NCBI GenBank assembly: GCA_003142535.1
Contig: PLMQ01000040.1
Span: 1-50,304 of the forward strand
Source of the DNA: Syntrophaceae bacterium
Lineage (GTDB): Bacteria; Desulfobacterota; Syntrophia; Syntrophales; Smithellaceae
Length of the DNA: 50,304 nt
Direction of reading: 5' to 3'
Shown: positions 43,992 through 50,304 of the stretch, one piece after another
Layout of the letters: each line of letters opens with the position of its first letter
Position numbering within the stretch: the first letter of the stretch is position 1
Translations under genes and position numbers: made by a program
Notes under the pieces: generated by a model
Seen by the model: the letters and a program-made list of their open reading frames with translations, nothing else
Told to the model about the DNA's origin: nothing
The model's database searches: none

Positions 43992-45254
43992 TTAGGCCAG
44001 TTCCGCAGGAGATGCTATTCTTCCTAAGATTGCCGAAGCTGCGGCAACTGCAGGGCTGGCGAGGTATACTTCGCTCTGCGGATGTCCCATGCGACCGACA
44101 AAGTTTCTGTTTGTTGTCGCGATGGCTCTTTCCCCCGCGGCCAATATTCCCATATGCCCTCCTAAACATGCTCCACAGGAAGGCGGACTGATGATGGCTC
44201 CAGAATCCATGAATATCTCCAGCAATCCCTCCTGCAATGCCTGCTTGTAAATTGCGGGAGTTGCGGGAACAACAATCAGCCGAACCTCTGCAGCTGCTTT
44301 CTTTCCCCGTAAAATTTGTGCGGCGATTCTCAGATCCTCAATGCGGCCGTTGGTGCAGGAGCCAATGAGAGATTGATCAATCTTGACATTTCCAGCCGCA
44401 CTCACTCCTCTAACATTGGAAGGCAGATGCGGGAAAGCAACCTGCGGTTCAATCTTGGAGCCGTCTATTTCGATTACATCCGAATAGACGGCATCAGCAT
44501 CAGATGAGTAGAATGTGTATTTCCGTTTAGCTTTTTTCTCCACATACTCTTTTGTAATTGCATCCGGCGGGAAAATGCCGTTTTTTGCCCCCGCTTCAAT
44601 AACCATATTGGCCATGGACAGACGGTCGGCCATCGGCAGCTTGCTGATTGTCTCACCAGTAAATTCCATTGCTTTATATAGTGCGCCATCAACACCAATG
44701 CGGCTAATAATATACAAAATCAAATCTTTGCCGCAAACCCATTTTTGCAGGTTTCCCGAAATAATAAATTTCATGGATTGCGGTACTTTAAACCAGAGTT
44801 CACTTGTGAGCATGGCTGCCGCCAGATCGGTACTGCCGACTCCGGTGGCAAAGGCACCCAGTCCGCCATATGTACAGGTATGGCTATCCGCACCAATAAC
44901 CAAATCACCGGGCAATACAATGCCCTGTTCCGGCAATAGCGCATGCTCAATGCCGACATTGCCGCCTTCATAAAAGTGCGTTACTTTTTGCTCCAGAGCA
45001 AACTCACGGACGAATTTACACTGCATAGCTGAGTTGATATCTTTGTTCGGCGTAAAATGATCCAGAACGAGGACAACCTTGTTTTGATCAAAGATCTTCT
45101 TCCCCCCTGCTTTTCTAAATTCCTTAATTGCTATGGGCGCAGTTATATCATTACCCAAGGCGATATCCACTCTGGCATTAATCAGTTGACCTGTTTGAAT
45201 TTCCTTAAGATCAGTATGGGTCATTAATATTTTTTCAGTTATTGTATATCCCAC
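43992..45254 (-). CDS. leuC: 3-isopropylmalate dehydratase large subunit
   Basis: A 420-residue aconitase-family subunit. Iron-sulfur ligands are visible in GSCTNGRIEDLR and in PPSCGACLGGHMG (CxxC), with DHFTPNKDINSA and GADSHTCTYGGLGAFATGVG earlier. Length and sequence fit the HacA-like/archaeal-type LeuC. It lies between leuA and leuD in the operon; repeats separate it from both. Final residues ASPAELA then TAA stop just before a repeat. Confidence 0.96.
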   Translation of the reverse strand: MGYTITEKILMTHTDLKEIQTGQLINARVDIALGNDITAPIAIKEFRKAGGKKIFDQNKVVLVLDHFTPNKDINSAMQCKFVREFALEQKVTHFYEGGNVGIEHALLPEQGIVLPGDLVIGADSHTCTYGGLGAFATGVGSTDLAAAMLTSELWFKVPQSMKFIISGNLQKWVCGKDLILYIISRIGVDGALYKAMEFTGETISKLPMADRLSMANMVIEAGAKNGIFPPDAITKEYVEKKAKRKYTFYSSDADAVYSDVIEIDGSKIEPQVAFPHLPSNVRGVSAAGNVKIDQSLIGSCTNGRIEDLRIAAQILRGKKAAAEVRLIVVPATPAIYKQALQEGLLEIFMDSGAIISPPSCGACLGGHMGILAAGERAIATTNRNFVGRMGHPQSEVYLASPAVAAASAILGRIASPAELA

Positions 45255-45274
45255 TTTTTTCTCCTCGCTATAAA

Positions 45275-45428
45275 ATCACAGGTATGATCCCCAAAGCAAG
45301 CTTTGGAAACAGATTGCGTAGTCCGCCGCAGGCGGATTCAACTTATCAATTCCGACATGTGACCTCGCGTGACCTTTAGGTTATTAGGTTATACGCTTAG
45401 CTTTCGGAATTAGAGTTTCACAAATGAA
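45275..45428 (+). repeat. Dispersed stem-loop repeat, copy 9 (enlarged loop)
   Basis: In plus orientation, opposite to the leu operon, it begins ATCACAGGTATGATCCCC, has the CCCCAAAGC...GCTTTGG stem and CCGCCGCAGGCGG. The third hairpin CAATTCCGA...TCGGAATT-type arms flank the enlarged loop GTGACCTCGCGTGACC and TTAGGTTATTAGGTTATACG. It ends GAGTTTCACAAATGAAA. It fills the leuA-leuC gap. Confidence 0.88.
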
Positions 45429-45454
45429 AGCTGTCCTTAACTTATTTCTATCGT

Positions 45455-46999
45455 TTATTCAACTTTAACCTTTTTCGTGTTTTCCTTTAAAAATTCCAGC
45501 CGGTTGAGAGCGTTGATGTAAGCTTTAGCCGAGGCCACTATTACATCCGGGTGAGCGCCGCGGCCTATTACCGAATAGCCGTCATACTTAAGCTGCACAT
45601 TTACCTCGCCCATGGCATCACTGCCGCCGGTTATGGCGTTTACCGCATATTTTAACAAAGAATAATTGGTTTTCGTAATGTTCCTGATGGCAGCAAATGT
45701 TGCGTCCACAGGGCCGTTGCCGAATCCGGCGTCGCGGACGATTTCCTTGTCCACCTGCATTTCCATTGTCGCCGTCGGAATAGCAACGTTGCCGCTGACA
45801 ACGTTTAAGTACACCAGAGTGTATTTATCTTTGCCGCGGTAAACTTCCTCATAAAGAATCGCTTCCAAATCCTCATCGTAAATATCCTTCTTTTTATCGG
45901 CCAGGTCTTTAACTTTTGCAGCTATTTTGTTTAATTGATCCTCAGTCAGGATGTAGCCCATTTTTTTATAATGCTGGGAAATGGCATTGCGACCGGAATG
46001 TTTACCCAGAACTATATGGGTATCGCTGATACCGACTGATTGCGGTGTCATAATTTCGTAGGTGCTTTTTTCCTTAATTAAACCATCCTGATGAATGCCG
46101 GATTCGTGCGCAAAAGCGTTGGCACCAACAATAGCTTTATTCGGCTGCACGGGAATGCCGGTGACCTGAGTCAAAAGCCGTGATGATTTGATAATTTGCT
46201 CCGTCTTGATTTTTGTGTGCAGTCCGAAAAGAGCTTTACGGGTATCCAGCGCCATGACTATTTCTTCCATAGCCGTGTTGCCGGCGCGCTCACCGATGCC
46301 ATTGATAGTGCATTCCACCTGTCGGGCGCCGTTTTTCACTGCGGCCAGAGAGTTGGCTACAGCCAGTCCCAGATCATTGTGGCAGTGGACGGAAATAATG
46401 GTGCTGCCCATATTTTTTACATGGGAAAAAAGATAAGCAATCAGATTCCCGTATTCTTCCGGGATGGCATAACCCACTGTGTCCGGAATATTTACCGTTT
46501 TTGCTCCGACGTCAATTACTGCGGACACCATATCCACAAGAAATCTTTTTTCGGTGCGGGTAGCATCCATTGCGGAAAATTCAACATTCTCCGTGTAAGC
46601 ATGAGCTTGCTTGACTGCGGCTACAGCCTCTTTGAGCACTTGCGACCGCGTTTTGTGGAGTTGGTATTTCAAATGAATATCCGACGATGATATAAAAGTA
46701 TGAATGCGCGGCTGGGCAGCAAGCTTAATTGCCTGCCAGGCGCGATCAATGTCGGTTTTATTAGCACGTGCCAGCGCCGCCACCTGGCATTTTTTTATTT
46801 CCCGGGCTATGCGCTTTACGGCATGAAAATCGCCTTCGGAGGCAATGGGAAACCCGGCTTCAATTATATCCACCCCCAGATTCTCCAATTGCTTGGCGAT
46901 GATTATTTTTTCTTCCGTGTTCATACTGGCGCCGGGTGACTGTTCGCCATCCCTTAATGTCGTATCAAAAATGTAGATTCTATCTTTTTCGTTATGCAT
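45455..46999 (-). CDS. leuA: 2-isopropylmalate synthase
   Basis: A 514-residue enzyme condensing 2-oxoisovalerate and acetyl-CoA, the first committed step to leucine. The HMGL-like barrel has [15 protein letters not shown] near residue 11 and [14 protein letters not shown] with metal-binding His. The C-terminal regulatory dimer domain (about 380-510) has [11 protein letters not shown] and [13 protein letters not shown], where leucine feedback normally acts. AAGGAGAT-type ribosome-binding sequence precedes ATG. It is the first structural gene behind the leader peptide and attenuator. Confidence 0.96.
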   Translation of the reverse strand: MHNEKDRIYIFDTTLRDGEQSPGASMNTEEKIIIAKQLENLGVDIIEAGFPIASEGDFHAVKRIAREIKKCQVAALARANKTDIDRAWQAIKLAAQPRIHTFISSSDIHLKYQLHKTRSQVLKEAVAAVKQAHAYTENVEFSAMDATRTEKRFLVDMVSAVIDVGAKTVNIPDTVGYAIPEEYGNLIAYLFSHVKNMGSTIISVHCHNDLGLAVANSLAAVKNGARQVECTINGIGERAGNTAMEEIVMALDTRKALFGLHTKIKTEQIIKSSRLLTQVTGIPVQPNKAIVGANAFAHESGIHQDGLIKEKSTYEIMTPQSVGISDTHIVLGKHSGRNAISQHYKKMGYILTEDQLNKIAAKVKDLADKKKDIYDEDLEAILYEEVYRGKDKYTLVYLNVVSGNVAIPTATMEMQVDKEIVRDAGFGNGPVDATFAAIRNITKTNYSLLKYAVNAITGGSDAMGEVNVQLKYDGYSVIGRGAHPDVIVASAKAYINALNRLEFLKENTKKVKVE

Positions 47000-47013
47000 A
47001 TAAATCTCCTTTC

Positions 47014-47119
47014 AATGAGACTCCAATTTCAAAAACGCAGTGCATTGAAATTGGTTAGTCGAATTATCCCGCATACGCGAAGCTTATCGGGGTCGGTTTC
47101 ATTGCTTTTAATCACTGGT
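47014..47119 (-). repeat. Dispersed stem-loop repeat, copy 10a (disrupted)
   Basis: In minus orientation the third module is intact (CCAATTTCAATGCAC ... TTTTTGAAATTGGAGTCTCAT). The GCGGGATAATTCGACTAACC part is present, while the first module is diverged (ACCCCGATAAGC, then AATGAAACCG). It lies directly before leuA, so the leu mRNA carries its third stem within 40 nt of the leuA start codon. Confidence 0.78.
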
Positions 47120-47124
47120 TTTTA

Positions 47125-47203
47125 CGCACCCCGCTTACGCGGGGTTGTTCAGCTTACCAATTCTGCGTCACTTCGTTCGCGCATTTGGAGCCTCACAATA
47201 AAA
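47125..47203 (+). repeat. Dispersed stem-loop repeat, copy 10b (opposed to 10a)
   Basis: In plus orientation it has ACCCCGCTTACGCGGGGTTG, TTCAGCTTACCAATTCTGCG, a GCGCATTTGGAGCCTCACAATAAA end, and no TCACGGG start. Together with copy 10a it forms a head-to-head pair between attenuator and leuA. Confidence 0.75.
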
Positions 47204-47235
47204 AAGGCCGTGAGTTTGCCACCCACGGCCTTTTT
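47200..47235 (-). terminator. leu attenuator terminator
   Basis: On the minus strand GGCCGTGGGT, loop GGCAA, ACTCACGGCC (one G-U pair) is followed by six T. It lies 25 nt after the leader-peptide stop codon and 200 nt before leuA, as expected for a transcription attenuator. A T5 run on the other strand makes it potentially bidirectional. Confidence 0.82.
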
Positions 47236-47258
47236 AGGCATCTTTTATTTATTTTAGT

Positions 47259-47381
47259 TCATAGATAACCTAAAAACGATGGGCGGATGGCCTTGGATAA
47301 AAGGCGCAACAGGGCAAGACCCAATAGCAGGGTCAATAGATTAATTGCTAAATTCAGATTTCTTTCCGCGCTAAACATCAT
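47259..47381 (-). CDS. leu operon leader peptide (14 Leu in 40 residues)
   Basis: A 40-codon frame starts MMFSAERNLNLAINLL and ends PSFLGYL; residues 15-28 contain ten leucines. It lies between a near-consensus promoter and a strong terminator in front of leuA. This is the classical arrangement in which ribosome stalling at leucine codons under low charged tRNA-Leu prevents terminator formation. The ribosome-binding site (AAAGG about 11 nt upstream) is weak. The hydrophobic stretch could mimic a membrane segment, but context favours a regulatory leader. Confidence 0.78.
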   Translation of the reverse strand: MMFSAERNLNLAINLLTLLLGLALLRLLSKAIRPSFLGYL

Positions 47382-47414
47382 TTTTATTAAAGCCTTTATT
47401 TAATATTATCCACT

Positions 47415-47443
47415 TTAATAAATCATCTCGAAATATTTGTCAA
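47415..47443 (-). promoter_or_regulatory. leu operon promoter
   Basis: TTGACA, a 17-nt spacer and TATTAA on the minus strand; the expected start is about 25 nt before the leader peptide ATG. Confidence 0.75.
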
Positions 47444-47460
47444 AGGATTTTTTATAATTT

Positions 47461-47527
47461 TCAAATACGCAATCAGAAATTAAAAAACAACCACGGAAAG
47501 AACGGTTCCAACGAGGATGATCCAGGC
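47461..47527 (-). pseudogene. Remnant of a chromate transporter 3' end (direct repeat of chrA end)
   Basis: About 66 nt are nearly identical to the last part of the intact chrA gene and what follows it (48072-48138). On the minus strand it still reads WIILVGTVLSVVVF and stop; the intact gene reads WIILVGTVLSVIIF. The rest of the gene is missing. The two copies flank about 545 bp holding a small membrane-protein gene. Confidence 0.75.
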
Positions 47528-47550
47528 CGGGGGTCACAGCCCCTTCCTGG
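47522..47550. terminator. GC-rich hairpin after the small membrane protein gene
   Basis: CCAGG..GGGG with loop CTGTGA and CCCC..CCTGG on the minus strand, without a T-run. It overlaps the chrA remnant edge. Confidence 0.35.
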
Positions 47551-47631
47551 ATATGTTTCCGAACGCGATCGCGAAGTCGCTTGATGTCGGATTAGCCCTC
47601 CGGTTCCCGTGCGTCGAACTTGCGGCATCGC

Positions 47632-47832
47632 TCACTTCCGGTCGATTTCGATATTTTCTTTGCTGCCGCTACTGGTGACTGCGACCATGATGCCAATACC
47701 GATCGCGATCACGACTCCGATCAAGGTCCATGTCGTACCGATGCTGGCCAGAACACCCATTTTCCAGAGCGCGGCGAGAACGCCACCAATCAAGATAACA
47801 TAACCAAGAAGATAAATACCCGTCCATTTCAT
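47632..47832 (-). CDS. Small two-helix membrane protein (hypothetical)
   Basis: A 66-residue protein with two hydrophobic helices (about residues 5-24 and 33-52) joined by KMGVLASIGTT, and a charged C-terminal tail KENIEIDRK. Similar small membrane proteins are familiar to me from many bacteria, but with no known role. A strong AGGAGG ribosome-binding site and its own near-consensus promoter show it is a real gene. It is between the two chrA 3'-end copies and may have arrived with that segment. Confidence 0.78.
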   Translation of the reverse strand: MKWTGIYLLGYVILIGGVLAALWKMGVLASIGTTWTLIGVVIAIGIGIMVAVTSSGSKENIEIDRK

Positions 47833-47893
47833 GACAAACCTCCTGATGAGATTAGACCTTTATTTTGATAAGAACTTCCTTTTCGTGGGAGGA

Positions 47894-47922
47894 AGTATAG
47901 GAATTTCGGTCTTGTAAGTCAA
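47894..47922 (-). promoter_or_regulatory. Promoter of the small membrane protein gene
   Basis: TTGACT, a 17-nt spacer and TATACT on the minus strand, about 62 nt before the ATG. The gene is therefore expressed separately from chrA. Confidence 0.68.
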
Positions 47923-48091
47923 GGAAATCTTGGCCACAAAATGTGGGGTACGGAACCGATGACGATGCCGGGCGCACATCGCAACATCCGTCTTTATGAT
48001 TATGAGAAACCTGTTCACCTGCCAAAAAGGTTTTTTTACAAAAAATAAAGTGGACAACAGGTACAATCAAATTCAAAAGCGCAATCAGAAA

Positions 48092-49249
48092 TTAAAAAAT
48101 AATCACGGAAAGAACGGTTCCAACGAGGATTATCCAGGGGAGTTGAACATTGAAAATCAAAGCGATAAAAGTAGCGGTGGCAAATAATATTCGGGCGGCG
48201 TCCCATGTAATATTCAGCGCAAAATGAACTACAACTGATAGAAGCAGTCCAACAAAAGAATAAAGGATACCGCGGATTGCCCTGTTAAAATACCGTGTGC
48301 GCTGAAGTCTTGCAAAATAGGGCTCTAAGACGATTACCAGAATAAATGAGGGCAAGAATATAAAAAACGTCGCGGTTATCGCACCGGAATATCCATATAA
48401 CAAATAGCCTATAAAAGTTGCCGTGATAACAATCGGCCCCGGTGTGAACTGACCTAAAGCAATGCCGTTCAAAAAAGTAAGGCTATCCAGCCAACCCCGA
48501 ACATGAACGATCTCGTTGAACATTATGGGAAGGGCGGAAAAACCACCACCAAAAGCGAATAAATCAATTCGGGACATAAGGAAGGCCAAGTCGAAGAGTG
48601 GTCTGCTGAAAGTGAAAAGCAACACAAAGGCAATTGCGGCAAACAAAATAATCAATAAAAATGATTTAGGGGAATAAGGATGTCCTGGAGCAATAGTTGT
48701 TAGCATAGCAGTGCTATTCACCTTGCTCTGCATACTCATTCCGCAAATCGCGGCTATTATAATTACCAGCATGGGATTTATGCCGAGTCCGTACATTGCT
48801 GCTGCTGTCAGCGCAATAAATGCTCCCCTCCAGTCCTTTAGCCAAGCTTTACCAAAAGAAAAAGTAGCATTCGCCACAATAGCTACAACCACGGCTTGAA
48901 GTCCTTTAAATGCGGAGATTATGGGCGGTAGTGTATGTCCCTTTACATATAAAACAGAAAGTACAGTCATGATTAGAAATGCCGGAAGGCCAAAACCGAT
49001 AAAGCTTGCACCGGCGCCGAATACACTTCTCGTTTTGAAACCAACATAGGCAGCGGTTTGCATCGCTGTTGCGCCGGGAAGCATTTGGCACAGAGCAACG
49101 CCGTTACGAAAAGTAGCCTCGTCCACCCATTGCTTCTGTTCCACCACCATTTTGCGAATATGGACAACCATTGCCGGGCCGCCAAAAGCTGTCCAGCCAA
49201 GTCGGAAAAACGAAACAAATAGTTCATTAATTGATGGCACGCTGTTCAA
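48092..49249 (-). CDS. chrA: Chromate transporter family protein (two-domain CHR)
   Basis: A 385-residue membrane protein with two homologous halves: FFRLGWTAFGGPAMVVHIRKM near residue 14 and FLMSRIDLFAFGGGFSALPIM in the second half (each quoted in part), with the paired LCQMLPGATAMQTAAYVG and GIALGQFTPGPIVITATFIG blocks. The CHR family exports chromate in some bacteria; the substrate in anaerobes is uncertain. Start is TTG after GGAACTCAT, weak. It follows the NifX-like gene by 36 nt. Its 3' end is duplicated downstream. Confidence 0.92.
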   Translation of the reverse strand: MNSVPSINELFVSFFRLGWTAFGGPAMVVHIRKMVVEQKQWVDEATFRNGVALCQMLPGATAMQTAAYVGFKTRSVFGAGASFIGFGLPAFLIMTVLSVLYVKGHTLPPIISAFKGLQAVVVAIVANATFSFGKAWLKDWRGAFIALTAAAMYGLGINPMLVIIIAAICGMSMQSKVNSTAMLTTIAPGHPYSPKSFLLIILFAAIAFVLLFTFSRPLFDLAFLMSRIDLFAFGGGFSALPIMFNEIVHVRGWLDSLTFLNGIALGQFTPGPIVITATFIGYLLYGYSGAITATFFIFLPSFILVIVLEPYFARLQRTRYFNRAIRGILYSFVGLLLSVVVHFALNITWDAARILFATATFIALIFNVQLPWIILVGTVLSVIIF

Positions 49250-49285
49250 ATGAGTTCCGTCCTTGGTATCTTTAATCTTAGTTTT

Positions 49286-49648
49286 TCAGTCTTTGTGATA
49301 GCCGTGTTCATGCTGAGCACAAGCTATTCCGGAATCATTCAGATTGCCGGCAAGCCAACTTTCCGCGACATATTTTACATCGCCGGAACATCCCCGCAAA
49401 ACATCTATTCCGTGGCTATTTAAGATATTTACTGCTCCCTGGCCCATGTTTCCCGCCAGCATAAGTTTAACGCCCTGCTCGGCCAGAGTTTGGGCGATAT
49501 TGGATTTGCAGCCGCAACCGGCGGGCGGTGTGATCTTTTCTTCAGACAAAATTTTCTTCTGATCGTCAATGGTGAATACGGTGAAGTATTCACAATGTCC
49601 AAAATGTTCGTCCACCTGATTTTGATATGATGGTAATGCGATTTTCAT
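49286..49648 (-). CDS. NifX/NifB-associated dinitrogenase iron-molybdenum cofactor family protein
   Basis: A 120-residue single-domain protein. MKIALPSYQNQVDEHFGHCEYFTVF starts the domain (quoted: VDEHFGHCEYF); GCGCKSNIAQTLAEQGVKLML and GAVNILNSHGIDVLRG are typical. A His-rich end (AQHEHGYHKD) may bind metal. I use the ATG at 49648, after AAGGAGAA, not an upstream in-frame ATG. These proteins bind iron-sulfur-molybdenum precursors; stand-alone forms occur in many anaerobes that do not fix nitrogen. A DUF134 gene upstream is a frequent companion. Confidence 0.9.
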   Translation of the reverse strand: MKIALPSYQNQVDEHFGHCEYFTVFTIDDQKKILSEEKITPPAGCGCKSNIAQTLAEQGVKLMLAGNMGQGAVNILNSHGIDVLRGCSGDVKYVAESWLAGNLNDSGIACAQHEHGYHKD

Positions 49649-49670
49649 AAATTTCTCCTTTAAAAATATC

Positions 49671-49817
49671 ATTCGTGAAACTCCAATTCCGAAAGCAAAG
49701 CGTATAACCTAAAGGTCACATGTCAGAATTGGTAAGTTGAATTAATCCCGCGTGCGAAGCTTCGCGGGGCAATATAAATATCCCGCGAAGCGGAGGGTAT
49801 GATACCCCATGGATCAC
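49671..49817 (-). repeat. Dispersed stem-loop repeat, copy 11 (loop variant)
   Basis: In minus orientation it begins near GTGATCCATGGGGTATCATA, has GGGTAT... hairpin parts, CCCCGCGAAGCTTCGC-type inverted arms, then CCAATTCTGAC...GGAATTGGAGTTTCAC. The loop has CATGTGACCTTTAGGTTATA, a shortened form of the enlarged loop in copies 8a and 9. It separates the DUF134 gene from the NifX-like gene and ends right before the latter's ribosome-binding site. Confidence 0.85.
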
Positions 49818-49850
49818 TGCGGAATCGGTTTCCAAAATTTACTTAACGGC

Positions 49851-50207
49851 TCATCCGCGGGATTGATTATCTCTTCCAGTCTTGCGTCTTTTTCCGTGGC
49901 CGCAGGGCTTTGTTTCGTCTAAAGTTACTTCCCCGCCTTCAATTTTCAGCGCTTTTCCATTTATCAGAACGTCGGCTATCTTTTTATGTGCCGCTTCAAT
50001 AATCCTGCCGAACGTCTGGCGGGAAATATTCATTCTGTCCGCTGCCTCTTCCTGATAAAGCTGTTCGTAATCTGCCAGACGAATCGTTTCATATTCATCC
50101 AGGTTCAGCACAACCTCTTCCAGATCAGAAGCCGGTATCCCTCTTGGCTTAAAATAGTTTTTATCCGGTACTCCGCAAACATGACGGCAACACTTAGGTC
50201 GGGACAT
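49851..50207 (-). CDS. DUF134 family protein, helix-turn-helix regulator candidate
   Basis: The 118-residue protein opens with MSRPKCCRHVCGVPDKNYFKP, a Cys-His cluster near residues 6-11. The family segment LNLDEYETIRLADYEQLYQEEAADRM and the helix-turn-helix MNISRQTFGRIIEAAHKKIADVL (quoted: DEYETIRLADYE; ISRQTFGRI) follow. It resembles sigma-like DNA-binding domains and may sense metal or redox state through the cysteines; no regulon is proven. It precedes a NifX-like gene on the same strand. It starts 18 nt after a strongly palindromic promoter region. Confidence 0.9.
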   Translation of the reverse strand: MSRPKCCRHVCGVPDKNYFKPRGIPASDLEEVVLNLDEYETIRLADYEQLYQEEAADRMNISRQTFGRIIEAAHKKIADVLINGKALKIEGGEVTLDETKPCGHGKRRKTGRDNQSRG

Positions 50208-50224
50208 TTGTCCTTATTACTCCT

Positions 50225-50262
50225 CTTGACATATTATAAGCATATGCTCATAATATGTCAAG
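50225..50262. promoter_or_regulatory. Palindromic overlapping divergent promoters
   Basis: CTTGACATATTAT and ATAATATGTCAAG are perfect inverted arms around a nearly palindromic centre (AGCATATGCT). On the minus strand this gives a perfect consensus TTGACA, 17 nt, TATAAT facing the DUF134 gene. On the plus strand it gives TTGACA, 17 nt, CATAAT facing right, where an ATG at 50290 may begin a gene off the edge. One protein binding the palindrome could silence both directions. Confidence 0.75.
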
Positions 50263-50304
50263 ACATAAAATCAATTCGAATTGGGTGTAATGGCAAAAAA
50301 TGTG

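Noticed and set aside
1821-49817. Integron-type attC sites as an explanation of the dispersed repeat
   Set aside because: Orientation relative to genes varies, copies sit next to core operons and a tRNA, no attC core sites were matched and no integrase is present.
49851-49880. DUF134 C-terminus Gln-Ser-Arg-Gly as another repeat-derived end
   Set aside because: It resembles the Ser-Arg-Val ends, but the sequence past the stop does not follow the repeat, which begins about 35 nt further on.
1-50304. CRISPR arrays, insertion sequences, phage genes or rRNA
   Set aside because: None was seen: there are no regularly spaced identical repeats, transposase or integrase motifs, phage structural genes or rRNA sequence.

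Overview
The window reads as chromosomal DNA of a Gram-negative, probably anaerobic, deltaproteobacterium-like organism (Desulfobacterota; a Syntrophales-type relative is my best guess, but the genus cannot be fixed from sequence alone). Outer-membrane traits are present: heptose kinase, a TonB-family protein, an OmpA-domain protein, lipoproteins and PilC. The order heptose kinase, DUF4416, yicC, gmk, rpoZ, pyrF is one I associate with deltaproteobacteria. Most genes are house-keeping. No CRISPR array, insertion sequence, rRNA or phage gene was seen.

Layout. 1-0.14 kb: end of a tRNA cluster (Thr, then Tyr running off the left edge). 0.4-7.5 kb: AMMECR1 and Memo proteins, a cysteine synthase/cysteinyl-tRNA synthetase fusion, DUF1178, tRNA-Pro, pilC, rlmB. 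7.5-11.6 kb: minus-strand core operon hldE-type kinase, DUF4416, yicC, gmk, rpoZ, pyrF, continuing to rlmB. 11.7-16.2 kb: plus-strand cstA, universal stress protein, small zinc ribbon, FMN alpha-hydroxyacid dehydrogenase, peroxiredoxin. 16.3-21.6 kb: plsC, uppP, ftsK, rimO, mostly overlapping. 21.7-27.2 kb: a membrane-HD fusion, DUF3795, and a TetR / amino-acid permease / exported-looking methyltransferase cluster. 27.4-35.4 kb: minus-strand metH (core), tonB, pyrE, DUF3047-OmpA, M16 peptidase. 35.5-40.8 kb: accessory block with a PAS fragment, two serine hydrolases and a transglutaminase-like lipoprotein. 41.4-47.4 kb: detached methionine-synthase activation protein and the leu operon leuA-leuC-leuD-leuB behind a leucine-rich leader peptide and attenuator. 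47.5-50.3 kb: small membrane protein, chromate transporter, NifX-like protein and a DUF134 regulator behind a strikingly palindromic promoter.

The most unusual signal is a dispersed intergenic repeat of about 80-150 bp, present in about a dozen full or partial copies. It starts near TCACGGGTATGAACCCC, contains up to three consecutive stem-loops and ends near GAAATTGGAGTTTCAC. It lies between co-transcribed genes (three or four times in the leu operon alone). It repeatedly supplies the last codons and stop of the upstream gene: cysteine synthase/CysRS, RlmB and RimO all end in Ser/Thr-Arg-Val/Ile-stop encoded by the repeat edge. It is absent between about 21.6 and 41.3 kb. I do not recognise it as a named family.
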